The notes below the pieces were generated by a model, which did not search any database, was not told where the DNA came from, and saw nothing but the letters and a program-made list of their open reading frames with translations. From NCBI RefSeq assembly GCF_000429565.1, contig NZ_AUCC01000027.1, positions 1 to 39,314 of the forward strand: 39,314 nucleotides of DNA, given 5' to 3'. The stretch comes from Arsenophonus nasoniae DSM 15247 (lineage in GTDB: Bacteria; Pseudomonadota; Gammaproteobacteria; Enterobacterales; Enterobacteriaceae). Positions 30,553-39,314 of the stretch are shown here, piece by piece; positions within the stretch are counted from its first letter, which is position 1, and every line of letters starts with the position of its first letter. A program made the position numbers and the translations under genes.

Positions 30553-31658
30553 TTACTCACTATCATATCGTCACGGTGAACGGCAACAGCACCATATTCA
30601 TAACCCAAAATTTGATTAATTTCTTGCGAATGATGCCCTGCGATTAAGCGTAAAGCATCGCTATTATAATGAGTCACACCATGAGCTAAGTCGTTACCTA
30701 ATAAATTAAGAATACGCACAACATCGCCGCGCGAAAAATTACCACTAATTTTCTTTATTCCTTTTGGTAATAATGAGCCGCCTTTTTGTTGGATAGCTAA
30801 AGCAGCTCCCTCATCAACAACAATTTCACCCGCCAAAGGTGCCCCAAAAATCCACCGTTTTCGATTTTCCATTGGCGTTTTTAAACAATGAAATTTTGTT
30901 CCTACCTGTTGACCTTCGAGCACATTTGCAATCACATTAGGCTTATCGCCGGCGGCAATAATGACTTCTATTCCCGCTCGACCAGCTATTCCTGCGGCTT
31001 GTAACTTTGTTGTCATTCCACCAGTGCCTAAACCGCTCACACTATCACCTGCAATGCATCTTAGTTCGTCATTAATATCATGAACTTCAGTGATCAATTG
31101 TGCATTTGGATTATGCCGAGGGTCTGCTGTATATAGTCCGTCAATATCCGTTAATAATAGTAACTTATCCGCATCAGCTAAAATTGCAACCAATGCCGAT
31201 AAATTATCATTATCACCGACTTTAATTTCGGCCGTCGCAACGGCATCATTTTCATTGATAACCGGAATAATGCGGTTATCCAGTAACGCTTGTAATGTAT
31301 CCCGTGCATTTAAAAAACGTTCTCGATCTTCAATGTCCGCCCGGGTTAATAACATCTGACCAATATGAATATCATAAATTGAAAACAATCGTTCCCAAAG
31401 CTGGATCAAATGACTTTGCCCAACCGCCGCGAGCAATTGTTTTGAGGCAATTGTCTCAGGTAATGTTGGATAACCTAAATGGGCTCGACCTGCAGTAATG
31501 GCGCCCGAGGTGACAATGACAATCTGGTGACCTTTTTCATATTGCAGTGCACATTGGCGCACTAATTCAACAATACGTGCCTGATTTAGACAAAGCGATC
31601 CACCTGTTAATACACTTGTACCTAGTTTTATCACCAAAGTTTGGCTGTTGTTTATCAT
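30549..31658 (-). CDS. proB: Glutamate 5-kinase
   Basis: 369 aa (E. coli 367). It phosphorylates glutamate and is feedback-inhibited by proline. The amino acid kinase domain (about 1-255) shows [28 protein letters not shown] and [12 protein letters not shown]; a C-terminal PUA domain follows (about 275-365, [13 protein letters not shown]). First gene of proBA. The ribosome binding site is weak (AGAAGC). phoE, which lies between crl and proB in E. coli, is absent. Confidence 0.96.
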   Translation of the reverse strand: MINNSQTLVIKLGTSVLTGGSLCLNQARIVELVRQCALQYEKGHQIVIVTSGAITAGRAHLGYPTLPETIASKQLLAAVGQSHLIQLWERLFSIYDIHIGQMLLTRADIEDRERFLNARDTLQALLDNRIIPVINENDAVATAEIKVGDNDNLSALVAILADADKLLLLTDIDGLYTADPRHNPNAQLITEVHDINDELRCIAGDSVSGLGTGGMTTKLQAAGIAGRAGIEVIIAAGDKPNVIANVLEGQQVGTKFHCLKTPMENRKRWIFGAPLAGEIVVDEGAALAIQQKGGSLLPKGIKKISGNFSRGDVVRILNLLGNDLAHGVTHYNSDALRLIAGHHSQEINQILGYEYGAVAVHRDDMIVSK

Positions 31659-31720
31659 GCTTCTGCTATTAACTCTCTATAACAATAAAAATTTAGTCAT
31701 CAGTTTTATCAAGTAAGAAA

Positions 31721-31742
31721 CGTTATGCCAACCGACATAACG
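31721..31742 (-). terminator. Probable crl terminator
   Basis: 7-bp stem CGTTATG (31721-31727) with CATAACG (31736-31742), 8-base loop, followed on the minus strand by TTTCTTACTT. It lies about 48 bases after the crl stop. Moderate strength. Confidence 0.55.
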
Positions 31743-31789
31743 CAATTTTAATGAAAAGTTGATTTTACAATAGCCGCAAACAATACAAA

Positions 31790-32179
31790 CTATAAATTAA
31801 TTGCAACCATTTTCGGGCAAGGGGTTAAAGTTAATTCCAATGTATTAAGTGAATCACTTAAACGTTTATGGAATTCTTGTAATGTATCTTCAAGCGACTT
31901 GATAATATTTGATTTATTAATTTCGATATGCTGCCAATTACCGGCTTTATCAAACATACCTAATTTATAATGATATACAAATCCGTTAAGTTCTCCTCTT
32001 AATTCCAACCACCACCCCCAAAATTCACGCTTTTCTGGAGCTGTTTTTGCATTAACACAAATAGCAAGACAGTCGAAAAAAAAGAGATCATCCTGACATA
32101 GAGATTCACGGAGATAAGGTCCTAACCTGGTAAAATGCTTCAATAATTTACTTTTAGAATAATTTGAAGTTAAAGCCAT
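31790..32179 (-). CDS. crl: Sigma-S assembly factor Crl
   Basis: 129 aa (E. coli 133). Crl binds RpoS and favours formation of the sigma-S holoenzyme in early stationary phase. Conserved stretches are FTRLGPYLRE, FFFDCLAICVN, APEKREFWGWWLEL, and FDKAGNW. It is found between frsA and proB, as in E. coli after loss of phoE. rpoS is not in this window, so activity depends on its presence elsewhere. Confidence 0.95.
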   Translation of the reverse strand: MALTSNYSKSKLLKHFTRLGPYLRESLCQDDLFFFDCLAICVNAKTAPEKREFWGWWLELRGELNGFVYHYKLGMFDKAGNWQHIEINKSNIIKSLEDTLQEFHKRLSDSLNTLELTLTPCPKMVAINL

Positions 32180-32249
32180 AATAAGGATCTCCTTGTTGTT
32201 AAGCTACCTTTTTAGCAAATAAGGAAAAATAATCAAGTAATCACAATAA

Positions 32250-33509
32250 TTAATCAATTTTGCTTTTCAGCCAACTTACTACTGCAGAAAGTGACTGATG
32301 AAAATTTTGATATAACGGCTTGGCTGGTAAGGTTAATAACTTACCGTCAATCGAGGAGCGCACGATAAGCAATGCGTCTTCCTTAGGGCTGAAAACATCA
32401 TTTTGCCAATTAACAACCATAAATGGTACAGGACAACGACGCCCCAATAATCCCTGCTTTTTTAATGAGTAACAACTAAGTTCTGAACGTAAAACTGCTT
32501 CATCTACCTGATAGAAACCTAGTCGACTGGCAAAGATATCAATATTCATTACCGGTATTTGATCCTGATATCTTTGCTCATTAAATAAGCTATGAACAAT
32601 TGGCCCCAAAACTGCAACACCTTTTAAGCATTTGGGCTCTAAATAAGCTAAACGAAGGGCAATATTGGCGCCAAAACGCAAACCAATTACCCCTATTCGA
32701 GTATGATCGATCCAGGGAATATTAGCCAATTGATTAAGTACCTGCTGATGCAGCGCACTAGTATCCTGAGAAAGTTTATATTTAATAGAATAGCCAATTG
32801 ATGGCATATCCAGGGTTAACATAGCAAAACCTTGCGGCGCTAAATATTGGCTGAAAAGGCGGTAATAATCTAGCTGCAAACTATCTAATGTGCCGCAAAC
32901 TAAAATCGTAGGATACGGGCCTTGGTTGGTATCCGGCAAATGTAAAAAACCAATTAGCTCTTTTTTACCATCCTCTATTTTGAAAGAAATTTTTTTCAGT
33001 CGAAAATCGGTCAATTGCGCAGCATTTTCATAAGCTTTATTCGCTAATAATACCGCTTGTTCAGCAAGATGATCTCCTTTAAGATGAGGATAAGCGGCAA
33101 TACTATATAAATTAGCGGCCCGTAACCAAGCCTGGCTAGCTGCTATTTTTGTAGGTAACTCAAGCGCTTTTTTCTGCCAGGCCATTGCCTGCTGTGACCA
33201 TTCATAAGCCCAATTTCCTGGCTGATAACCAATTACGGTATCAAGTAAATCTTCACAGCTACGGACACGATTATTTGCCGCTATTCGACTTAATACCGCT
33301 TCAATTTCTAATCCATCGTTGCCACGCCAAATCCAGATTAACCGGTTAATCATACGATACCAGCTAACATAACTCGTCCCTTCGAATGTTGAACTATACT
33401 TCAATAAGTGGGTTTTAGGCACACTATAAGTCACCAGAACAGAGGTCTCAGTTTGTTTCAGTTTTGATTTAGGCTTAAACAGCTTTTCTGACAAATTTTT
33501 TTCACTCAT
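32250..33509 (-). CDS. frsA: FrsA (YafA) alpha/beta-hydrolase, EIIA-Glc-binding family
   Basis: 419 aa (E. coli FrsA 414). Named the fermentation/respiration switch protein because E. coli FrsA binds unphosphorylated EIIA-Glc; esterase activity is reported for family members. The N-terminal helical cap (WYRMINRLIWIWRG, AAYPHLKGD) is followed by an alpha/beta-hydrolase domain (TLDMPSIGYS; VIGLRFGANIALRLAYLEP). The nucleophile elbow is G-L-R-F-G rather than G-x-S-x-G; E. coli FrsA (GFRFG) also lacks the serine there. It lies between crl and gpt. Confidence 0.94.
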   Translation of the reverse strand: MSEKNLSEKLFKPKSKLKQTETSVLVTYSVPKTHLLKYSSTFEGTSYVSWYRMINRLIWIWRGNDGLEIEAVLSRIAANNRVRSCEDLLDTVIGYQPGNWAYEWSQQAMAWQKKALELPTKIAASQAWLRAANLYSIAAYPHLKGDHLAEQAVLLANKAYENAAQLTDFRLKKISFKIEDGKKELIGFLHLPDTNQGPYPTILVCGTLDSLQLDYYRLFSQYLAPQGFAMLTLDMPSIGYSIKYKLSQDTSALHQQVLNQLANIPWIDHTRIGVIGLRFGANIALRLAYLEPKCLKGVAVLGPIVHSLFNEQRYQDQIPVMNIDIFASRLGFYQVDEAVLRSELSCYSLKKQGLLGRRCPVPFMVVNWQNDVFSPKEDALLIVRSSIDGKLLTLPAKPLYQNFHQSLSAVVSWLKSKID

Positions 33510-33542
33510 ATCGACCTTATTCGGTTAAAAAATTCAGCAATA

Positions 33543-33565
33543 AAAAAGGAATGCGATTAGCATCC
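33543..33565 (-). terminator. gpt terminator
   Basis: Minus strand forms GGATGC / GCATTCC (one bulged base) with a 5-base loop, followed by six T. It lies about 55 bases after the gpt stop and just before frsA. Confidence 0.75.
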
Positions 33566-33617
33566 CCTATATCATATACTTTATTTAGTGATTAAAGCGA
33601 AATAAATAAAACAATTA

Positions 33618-34079
33618 TTATTGTTCACAAAGTGGCTTAATAAAAATCTCTTTTTCCATGTCCCAAGGCTGTTCTATCCAGGTATTTTGCGGTATATCAA
33701 TAACATAATTATCAACCAATGGACGCCCGGCAGGTTTAGCAAAAATAGTCACAAAATAGCCTTTGGGATACATATCCCTGATAGCTTGTGCTGTTCCGCC
33801 TGTATCGACCAAATCGTCAACAACAATATAACCCTCACCATCACCTTCTACTCGCTTAATAACTTTGAGTTCTCTTTGGTTATTATGGTCGTAACTTGAA
33901 ATACAGACAGTATCAACATGGCGTAAACCTAATTCACGAGCAAGAATAGCACTTGGAACAAGCCCACCGCGGCTAACAGCAATAATGCCTCTCCATTGCT
34001 TGGCAGGTAATAAGCGTTGTGCCAAAGTACGGGCATGCTTTTGCAACATATCCCATGTTACGATGTATTTTTCACTCAT
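33618..34079 (-). CDS. gpt: Xanthine-guanine phosphoribosyltransferase
   Basis: 153 aa from the ATG at 34079 (E. coli 152). It salvages guanine, xanthine and hypoxanthine with PRPP. The PRPP loop [13 protein letters not shown] and the flanking [17 protein letters not shown] are typical, as is [13 protein letters not shown]. The C-terminus ([11 protein letters not shown]) differs from E. coli. The ORF runs to 34124, but [13 protein letters not shown] is the family N-terminus. The ribosome binding site is weak (GGGA, 11 bases away). Divergent from pepD. Confidence 0.95.
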   Translation of the reverse strand: MSEKYIVTWDMLQKHARTLAQRLLPAKQWRGIIAVSRGGLVPSAILARELGLRHVDTVCISSYDHNNQRELKVIKRVEGDGEGYIVVDDLVDTGGTAQAIRDMYPKGYFVTIFAKPAGRPLVDNYVIDIPQNTWIEQPWDMEKEIFIKPLCEQ

Positions 34080-34318
34080 AAAATTTTGATCCCAATAACT
34101 AGAGACTATTTTAGCAAAGTACATTAGTGGAAAAAATATTGCGCGAGATTATAGTGATTTGTCATAACAAAAACCAGAAATTAATTAATATTATCACAAT
34201 TAACTAAAGGAATAGACGCCAGAAGATGATATTCTGAATTAATAAAATAAATAATATTTTCCATGACTGTAGAATTAATTAGCAATCTTAATAATAGGGT
34301 AGTAAAAGGAGAGATAAC

Positions 34319-35779
34319 GTGTCTGAGCTTTCACAACTTTCACCACAGCCACTTTGGGATATTTTTGCACAAATTTGTGCAATTCCTCATCCATCTGGAC
34401 ATGAAGAAGCACTCGCTGCTTATATTATGCAATGGGCAGAGAGAAAAAAACTTAACGTGGAACGCGATAAAGTCGGTAATATTCTTATTCGCAAACCGGC
34501 AACCGCGGGCATGGAAAATCTCCTACCTGTTGTTCTTCAAGCCCATTTGGATATGGTGCCACAAAAAAACGGTGATACTCAGCACGATTTTATTCAGGAT
34601 CCTATCCGTCCTTACGTTGATAATGAGTGGGTAAAAGCGCAAGGCACCACCTTAGGTGCAGATAATGGTATCGGTATGGCTTCCGCTTTGGCTGTACTGG
34701 ATGATGAAAATATTAAACATGGACCATTAGAAGTTTTACTTACCATGACAGAAGAAACCGGTATGGTTGGTGCTTTTGGCCTACAGCCAAATTGGTTACA
34801 AGCGGATATTCTGATCAATACCGATTCGGAACAAGAAGGCGAGATCTACATGGGTTGCGCAGGCGGCGTTGATTTTACCACCACCTTTACATTGGCAAGA
34901 GAAGCAATTCCAGCTAATCATAAAGTGTACAAAATAACACTTAAAGGATTAACCGGTGGCCATTCGGGGGGGGATATTCATTTAGGATTAGCCAATGCGA
35001 ATAAACTATTAGCACGTTTTCTAACAGGGCATGGGAGTGAATTACAATTAAGGCTTATTCACATTCAAGGTGGCAGTTTACGTAATGCAATACCACGTGA
35101 GAGTGAAGCAATTGTTGTAGTCCCTATCTCAATAGCCGCTAATTTAGAGACCAGCAAAAATCACTATCTAACACTCCTAAAAACTGAGTTTGCCGCGATC
35201 GAAAAAAATTTAGTCATTACCCTTGATGAGACAAGTACAGAATTATTAACGCTAACTGCGGATTGCCAATCACGTCTCTTAAATTTTCTCAATGCTGCGC
35301 CAAACGGTGTTATTAGGATGAGCGACGAAATAAAAGATGTTGTTGAAACTTCACTTAATACCGGTGTTATTAATATGGATGAAAAAAAGGCCGAAATTAC
35401 TTTTTTAATTCGTTCATTAATTGAAACAGGCAAAGATTATGTCGTTAACATGTTGACATCAATATCGATGCTAGCCGGTGCAGAATTTGAATATAAAGGC
35501 AGCTATCCTGGCTGGAAACCTGATCTGAAATCCCCCGTCATGGCAATTGTTAGCAACACCTATCAGCAACTATTTGGCAAAGCTCCAAAAATCATGGTCA
35601 TCCATGCTGGTTTAGAATGTGGGCTATTTAAAAAACCTTATCCGCAGATGGATATGGTCTCCATTGGACCAACAATATATGGCGCTCATTCACCCGATGA
35701 ACGCGCCAATATAAAAAGTGTGGCGAAATATTGGCAGTTGTTAACATCAGTACTCAAATCAATACCTGAAAAAAGTTAA
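34319..35779 (+). CDS. pepD: Aminoacyl-histidine dipeptidase (peptidase D, carnosinase)
   Basis: 486 aa (E. coli 485). A cytoplasmic M20 zinc dipeptidase that cleaves unblocked dipeptides, notably X-His. Metal-site segments are QAHLDMVP (His76), GADNGIGMA (Asp115), MTEETGM, NTDSEQEGEIYMG and GAHSPDE with the C-terminal His. Start is GTG at 34319 with AAGGAGAG before it, as in E. coli. It ends at a strong terminator and converges on dinB with about 30 bases between. Confidence 0.97.
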   Translation: MSELSQLSPQPLWDIFAQICAIPHPSGHEEALAAYIMQWAERKKLNVERDKVGNILIRKPATAGMENLLPVVLQAHLDMVPQKNGDTQHDFIQDPIRPYVDNEWVKAQGTTLGADNGIGMASALAVLDDENIKHGPLEVLLTMTEETGMVGAFGLQPNWLQADILINTDSEQEGEIYMGCAGGVDFTTTFTLAREAIPANHKVYKITLKGLTGGHSGGDIHLGLANANKLLARFLTGHGSELQLRLIHIQGGSLRNAIPRESEAIVVVPISIAANLETSKNHYLTLLKTEFAAIEKNLVITLDETSTELLTLTADCQSRLLNFLNAAPNGVIRMSDEIKDVVETSLNTGVINMDEKKAEITFLIRSLIETGKDYVVNMLTSISMLAGAEFEYKGSYPGWKPDLKSPVMAIVSNTYQQLFGKAPKIMVIHAGLECGLFKKPYPQMDMVSIGPTIYGAHSPDERANIKSVAKYWQLLTSVLKSIPEKS

Positions 35780-35786
35780 CAATCCT

Positions 35787-35811
35787 AGCAGGCTAATCTA
35801 GCCTGCTTTTT
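35787..35811 (+). terminator. pepD terminator, abutting the dinB stop
   Basis: Perfect 9-bp stem AGCAGGCTA (35787-35795) with TAGCCTGCT (35799-35807), 3-base loop, then five T. The T run touches the dinB stop codon on the other strand. The minus-strand tail has no T run, so it serves pepD. Confidence 0.9.
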
Positions 35812-36866
35812 CACCAATTCAGTATTAACTGCTTTTCTAATTGGGGATTTTGTAAAGTGACATGCAATCCAACTAATCTAACACCACGATCCGCTCGTCT
35901 TTGTTGCCAAATTTGTTGCGCTATTTGGATAAGATCCCCTTTACTTAAAATGGGATAACTATGCTCTTGAGTCGTTAATTGAAAATCGGCAAATTTCATC
36001 TTCACCCCTTGACTGGCAATGCTAAGTTCTGGTTTAATTTTTGCTAATCGGCTCTCAAGCTCTGGATAGAGTCGTTCAATGATTTTCATACAGTCATCCC
36101 ATTGATAAATATCCTTAGCAACAGTACGCTCTACCCCAACTGATTTGCGTAAACGCTCACTATTGATCCTACGCGGATCTACGCCATGACTAAGATCCCA
36201 TAAAATTTGACCAAACTTACCTAATTCTTTCACGAGTGTAATCAAATCAAATTGTTGTATATCACCGCAGGTTTCTAACCCCATTTTTTGCAACCGTTGG
36301 GCCGTAACTTTACCCACTCCAGGAATTTTTCTTAAGGACAATGGATAAATAAAATTGGTCACTTGCTCAGGCGTAATAACATATTGCCCATTGGGTTTAT
36401 TTATATCTGAAGCAATCTTAGCAAGAAATTTGACCGGTGCGATACCCGCTGATGCCGTAAGCGATAATTGATTAAAAATCCGCTGTCTAATTGCATTAGC
36501 TATCAAGGTGGCCGAACCGTAATAATGAGAACTATTTGTCACATCAAGATAAGCTTCATCTAAAGAAACAGGCTCAACTAATTGGGTAAATTCGAGCAAA
36601 ATTTGCCGTATCTGCCAAGATATTTCTTTATATAAGGACATGCGACCAGGAATGATTTTCAATTGAGGACAACGTTTAAGTGCCAAAGCGGTAGACATTG
36701 CACTATGCACGCCATAACGTCGAGCCAAATAGTTGGCTGTACTAACTACCCCACGCCGATCAGCTCTACCTCCGATCGCTAGAGGAATAGTGCGTAAAGA
36801 AGGATTGTCACGCATCTCTATGGCTGCATAAAAGCAATCCATATCAATATGGATAATTTTGCGCAC
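35811..36866 (-). CDS. dinB: DNA polymerase IV (DinB, Y family)
   Basis: 351 aa from the GTG at 36866, equal to E. coli. A translesion polymerase of the SOS response. Metal ligands are Asp8 (HIDMDCF), Asp103 and Glu104 (SLDEAYLD). The steric-gate position is Tyr13, where E. coli has Phe13. The HhH motif is IPGVGKVTAQRL, and the little-finger domain follows. The C-terminus QLILNW corresponds to the clamp-binding QLVLGL of E. coli. A GTG at 36884 is also open, but AGGAG lies 5 bases before the GTG at 36866 and the protein then starts like E. coli. A LexA box lies just upstream. Confidence 0.96.
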   Translation of the reverse strand: MRKIIHIDMDCFYAAIEMRDNPSLRTIPLAIGGRADRRGVVSTANYLARRYGVHSAMSTALALKRCPQLKIIPGRMSLYKEISWQIRQILLEFTQLVEPVSLDEAYLDVTNSSHYYGSATLIANAIRQRIFNQLSLTASAGIAPVKFLAKIASDINKPNGQYVITPEQVTNFIYPLSLRKIPGVGKVTAQRLQKMGLETCGDIQQFDLITLVKELGKFGQILWDLSHGVDPRRINSERLRKSVGVERTVAKDIYQWDDCMKIIERLYPELESRLAKIKPELSIASQGVKMKFADFQLTTQEHSYPILSKGDLIQIAQQIWQQRRADRGVRLVGLHVTLQNPQLEKQLILNW

Positions 36867-36881
36867 ACCCTCTCCTAATGA

Positions 36882-36901
36882 CACTGTTTAAATAAACAGT
36901 G
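36882..36901. promoter_or_regulatory. LexA (SOS) box of dinB
   Basis: CACTGTTTAAATAAACAGTG contains CTGT, 8 bases, ACAG: a perfect LexA core inside a near-perfect 22-bp palindrome (36881-36902). A candidate -35 TTGATA lies on the minus strand 17 bases before a weak -10 (TTTATT) inside the box. LexA bound here would cover the start of transcription. Confidence 0.9.
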
Positions 36902-37029
36902 TAATGCTGATTTTATCAATGGTAAACAAAAAATTTAATTAAAATAACAACTCAATAATAGGATTATGGCCATAAAATACTTAATTAGAATAGCGTATTA
37001 TCTTTTATTAGATTTAATAAATTTTCTTA

Positions 37030-38103
37030 TCAGAAAGAAAGATAACCGGTTTGAGATAATTGATAAGGATTGCCTGCTGCATATTTTAATATAGCATTTT
37101 TAGTATTAATACTAATTGTTAATAGCGTTTGCCAACGCTCTGTATCCGGTTGAGAACTGTCAGGTAGAAAACAAATTGGTGATTGCTCACCCTCGGGCCC
37201 ACACATTGCAGCCGCGCGCGCCATGATGCTTTTATTTTTCATATGACTAGATACGCTTTTTAGATGTTCATAACGTTTATAAGTCGTATCATCGGTAGTA
37301 CCTTCCCCCGAAACCAATTCCGACGCTAGAAAATGATTAGTATGAAGTAACCAATTATTTTGTTGTGGGTAAACAATCGCTGATCGAAATGGACTTAACT
37401 CAATACTTACTGCTCGGCATCGTGCTGCGTGATGGCAAAATACACTTAATACTGATGATGCACTTACTTGCGCAGAAAATGCTAAAGCGATAGCCTCTTC
37501 TATGGTTGTTGCTTCTTCTAATATTCGGCGAGCTACTGCATGTACAGGCACACCACCAGAATCATTGTCACTTGTATGATATAGGATATTAAAATGTAAA
37601 CCCAAACCAGCACTGTTAACACCAATTTTACCTAACATACCAAATTCAGTAAAAAACTTAAATTGCATCCCTTTTCTATTCTGTAATTGCATCATCAACC
37701 CATTAGGCGCTAAAACATCATGCCAATCCCAGGTTTGCATGGTTTGTGGCATATTAATATCAGGAGCTACATAAATTGCGGTAGAGCATTCACTCGCATA
37801 GGATGTTGACTTTGTTGATAAAATTTCAGTTCGTGCATTTAAACTTGCTAGAGACCAAATCGGAACATTAGCTCCCATAGCTGTTGCTTCAATTTCACTT
37901 GCCAAATCCGGACACCAATATTCCAGAGCAGCCAAACTATTTTCTCCAATTCTCTTCGCCTGATCGCCAGTTATACCAATACGAGAAAAAAAATCTAAAT
38001 AAAGCATCACCGTCTGTTTTATTTGCGGCGCCCAATATTCACCAATCTGTTTTCCTCGACAAAAAGGATCTTTTACTGTGTTATTAAACGTATAAACTTT
38101 CAT
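37030..38103 (-). CDS. C45-type peptidase / acyl-CoA:6-aminopenicillanate acyltransferase-like Ntn hydrolase
   Basis: 357 aa. I recognise the C45 (PF03417-type) family from NARTEI at 89-94, the ECSTA motif with candidate nucleophile Cys106, the TWDWHD motif near 125, and a following GKIGVNSAGLGLHFNIL. These enzymes self-cleave before the cysteine and then hydrolyse or transfer acyl groups; substrates are usually unknown. No signal peptide is seen, so it is probably cytoplasmic. It has no operon partner, lies past dinB next to AT-rich DNA and an IS, and is not part of the usual E. coli neighbourhood, which suggests acquisition or rearrangement. The substrate cannot be told. Confidence 0.8.
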   Translation of the reverse strand: MKVYTFNNTVKDPFCRGKQIGEYWAPQIKQTVMLYLDFFSRIGITGDQAKRIGENSLAALEYWCPDLASEIEATAMGANVPIWSLASLNARTEILSTKSTSYASECSTAIYVAPDINMPQTMQTWDWHDVLAPNGLMMQLQNRKGMQFKFFTEFGMLGKIGVNSAGLGLHFNILYHTSDNDSGGVPVHAVARRILEEATTIEEAIALAFSAQVSASSVLSVFCHHAARCRAVSIELSPFRSAIVYPQQNNWLLHTNHFLASELVSGEGTTDDTTYKRYEHLKSVSSHMKNKSIMARAAAMCGPEGEQSPICFLPDSSQPDTERWQTLLTISINTKNAILKYAAGNPYQLSQTGYLSF

Positions 38104-38800
38104 GATTAATAGCCTTTTTAATTAAAAAAATAATTTAAATAATAGCGGTTACTATTATTCCTTAATTTAAAAAATTAATAATACTATTTTACTGTTATCT
38201 ATAAACCAATAAGTCCATTTAAAACATTATAATTCTAATATTCTATTTTATATTAAGCCATAGCTATTTTCATTATTAATAAAATTAAATAAATTTAAAT
38301 TAAAATTAGTAGAATATAAAAAGAAAAGTTTTTTGCAATTCATTAATAATAACTTTATTAAAGAATAAATTATAATTATAATCTTTAATTGTTTTTATAA
38401 ACAAGAAGAAAAAAATATTACAATAAATATGATATATAACATATAAAAATTAAGCTAGTCTCATATAATCTAACGATAAAATAATTTTATTCATTTCATT
38501 TTTTCTATTTTATGATAATATTATAAATAATTTCATTTAATCTATAAATTCTATTGCAACAACTTATGATTAAAAAAGATAAAATACTCTAAAATAATAT
38601 ATATTATTCTACCTAACTCTAGAAAAAAACATTTACACAGGAAATAATTTTCGCTTTTATAATTAATGAATAATTTTATAAATAACATAATGCCAAGTTA
38701 TATTTTTATATTTACGATAAAAAATAATAAAAATTTGCTATATTAATTTATATTTAATCTACTGCTTTATATAATAAAATTAATTCATAATATTTTCATA
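38104..38800. other. Very AT-rich intergenic stretch, about 700 bases
   Basis: No credible ORF, tRNA or hairpin terminator is seen. Base composition is far more AT-rich than the coding parts of the window. It must hold promoters for the flanking divergent genes, but there are too many chance TATAAT-like hexamers to call any. Such DNA would be a natural H-NS target. Confidence 0.6.
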
Positions 38801-38822
38801 CACACAACTTATGGAGAAGATA

Positions 38823-38992
38823 ATGCATAAAAGTATCACCGCAGTACTGCTTTTGCTTTGTTCAGTGACTGCCTTAGCAAATTCACCAAAAATCGTTGCC
38901 CATCGTGGAGGAACTGCCGATGCACCAGAAAACACCATTTATGCCATCGACCAGGCACTAAAAAATGGCGCAGATAAAATATGGATCACCGT
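38823..38992 (+). pseudogene. glpQ: Periplasmic glycerophosphodiester phosphodiesterase (GlpQ-like), 5' fragment cut by an IS
   Basis: The fragment encodes a signal peptide (MHKSITAVLLLLCSVTALA, AxA cleavage site) and the start of a GDPD domain: KIVAHRGG, APENTIYAID and NGADKIWITV, with the catalytic HRG. It matches the N-terminus of secreted GlpQ, which hydrolyses glycerophosphodiesters to glycerol 3-phosphate. GGAG lies 6 bases before the ATG at 38823, so the open frame from 38811 is too long. After about 57 codons the similarity stops at the IS end. The rest of the gene would lie beyond the window, if kept. Confidence 0.8.

Positions 38993-39314
<322 letters not shown>

Noticed and set aside
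34263-34634. 123-codon plus-strand ORF overlapping the start of pepD
   Set aside because: Out of frame with pepD, which has a clear ribosome binding site and full-length homology; no recognisable protein family.
38400-38800. CRISPR-like or tandem repeats in the AT-rich gap
   Set aside because: Recurring short A/T words are present, but there is no regular repeat unit or spacing.

Overview
The window is a low-GC stretch of enterobacterial chromosome. Almost every gene has a close Escherichia coli orthologue, often the same length to within a few residues, and the gene order follows known enteric blocks. The low GC, many lost neighbours (no recX, mltB, yqaA, phoE or yafNOP at their usual places), a nonsense-interrupted aas and an IS3-family insertion suggest a Morganellaceae-type or insect-associated lineage with mild genome reduction (Arsenophonus/Providencia/Proteus-like). 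That placement is inference from gene content, not a phylogeny.

Layout. (1) 1-570: first bases of a 16S rRNA gene leaving the window on the minus strand, with its leader, boxA and P1/P2 promoters, as at rrnG beside clpB in E. coli. (2) 570-6540: clpB with a heat-shock promoter, the rluD-pgeF pair, bamD and raiA. (3) 6540-10500: aromatic amino acid block, pheA convergent with aroF-tyrA. (4) 10450-14030: the rpsP-rimM-trmD-rplS operon behind ffh. (5) 14200-18600: ypjD, corB, luxS, the small RNA micA and gshA. (6) 18750-19870: two tRNA-Arg(ACG), one tRNA-Ser(GCT) and csrA. (7) 20050-25170: alaS, a gene-free gap where recX normally lies, recA with a LexA-box promoter, and pncC. (8) 25165-29140: aas-lplT joined by a 4-base overlap to pncC, and aroL. 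(9) 29250-36900: proBA, crl, frsA and gpt on the minus strand, pepD on the plus strand, then SOS-regulated dinB. (10) 37000-39314: a C45/acyltransferase-like Ntn hydrolase gene, about 700 bases of very AT-rich DNA, and the 5' end of a periplasmic glycerophosphodiester phosphodiesterase gene cut by an IS3-family element that runs off the window.

The genes serve translation (rRNA, tRNAs, r-proteins, RluD, TrmD, RimM, AlaS, RaiA), protein targeting and quality control (Ffh, BamD, ClpB), aromatic amino acid and proline synthesis, lysophospholipid recycling, DNA repair (RecA, DinB) and global regulation (CsrA, Crl, MicA, LuxS). Regulatory sites that can be read include a sigma32 promoter (clpB), a sigmaE promoter (micA), LexA boxes (recA, dinB), stringent-type promoters (rrn, tRNA operon) and two probable TyrR boxes (aroF).

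The most unusual signals are: an otherwise intact aas with one in-frame TGA; a PheA chorismate mutase domain lacking active-site arginines 11 and 51 while the TyrA mutase domain keeps its set; a Gly-to-Arg change in the TyrA NAD-binding motif; the aas-lplT-pncC arrangement; and the C45-type orphan gene. I did not find a convincing new multi-gene system.
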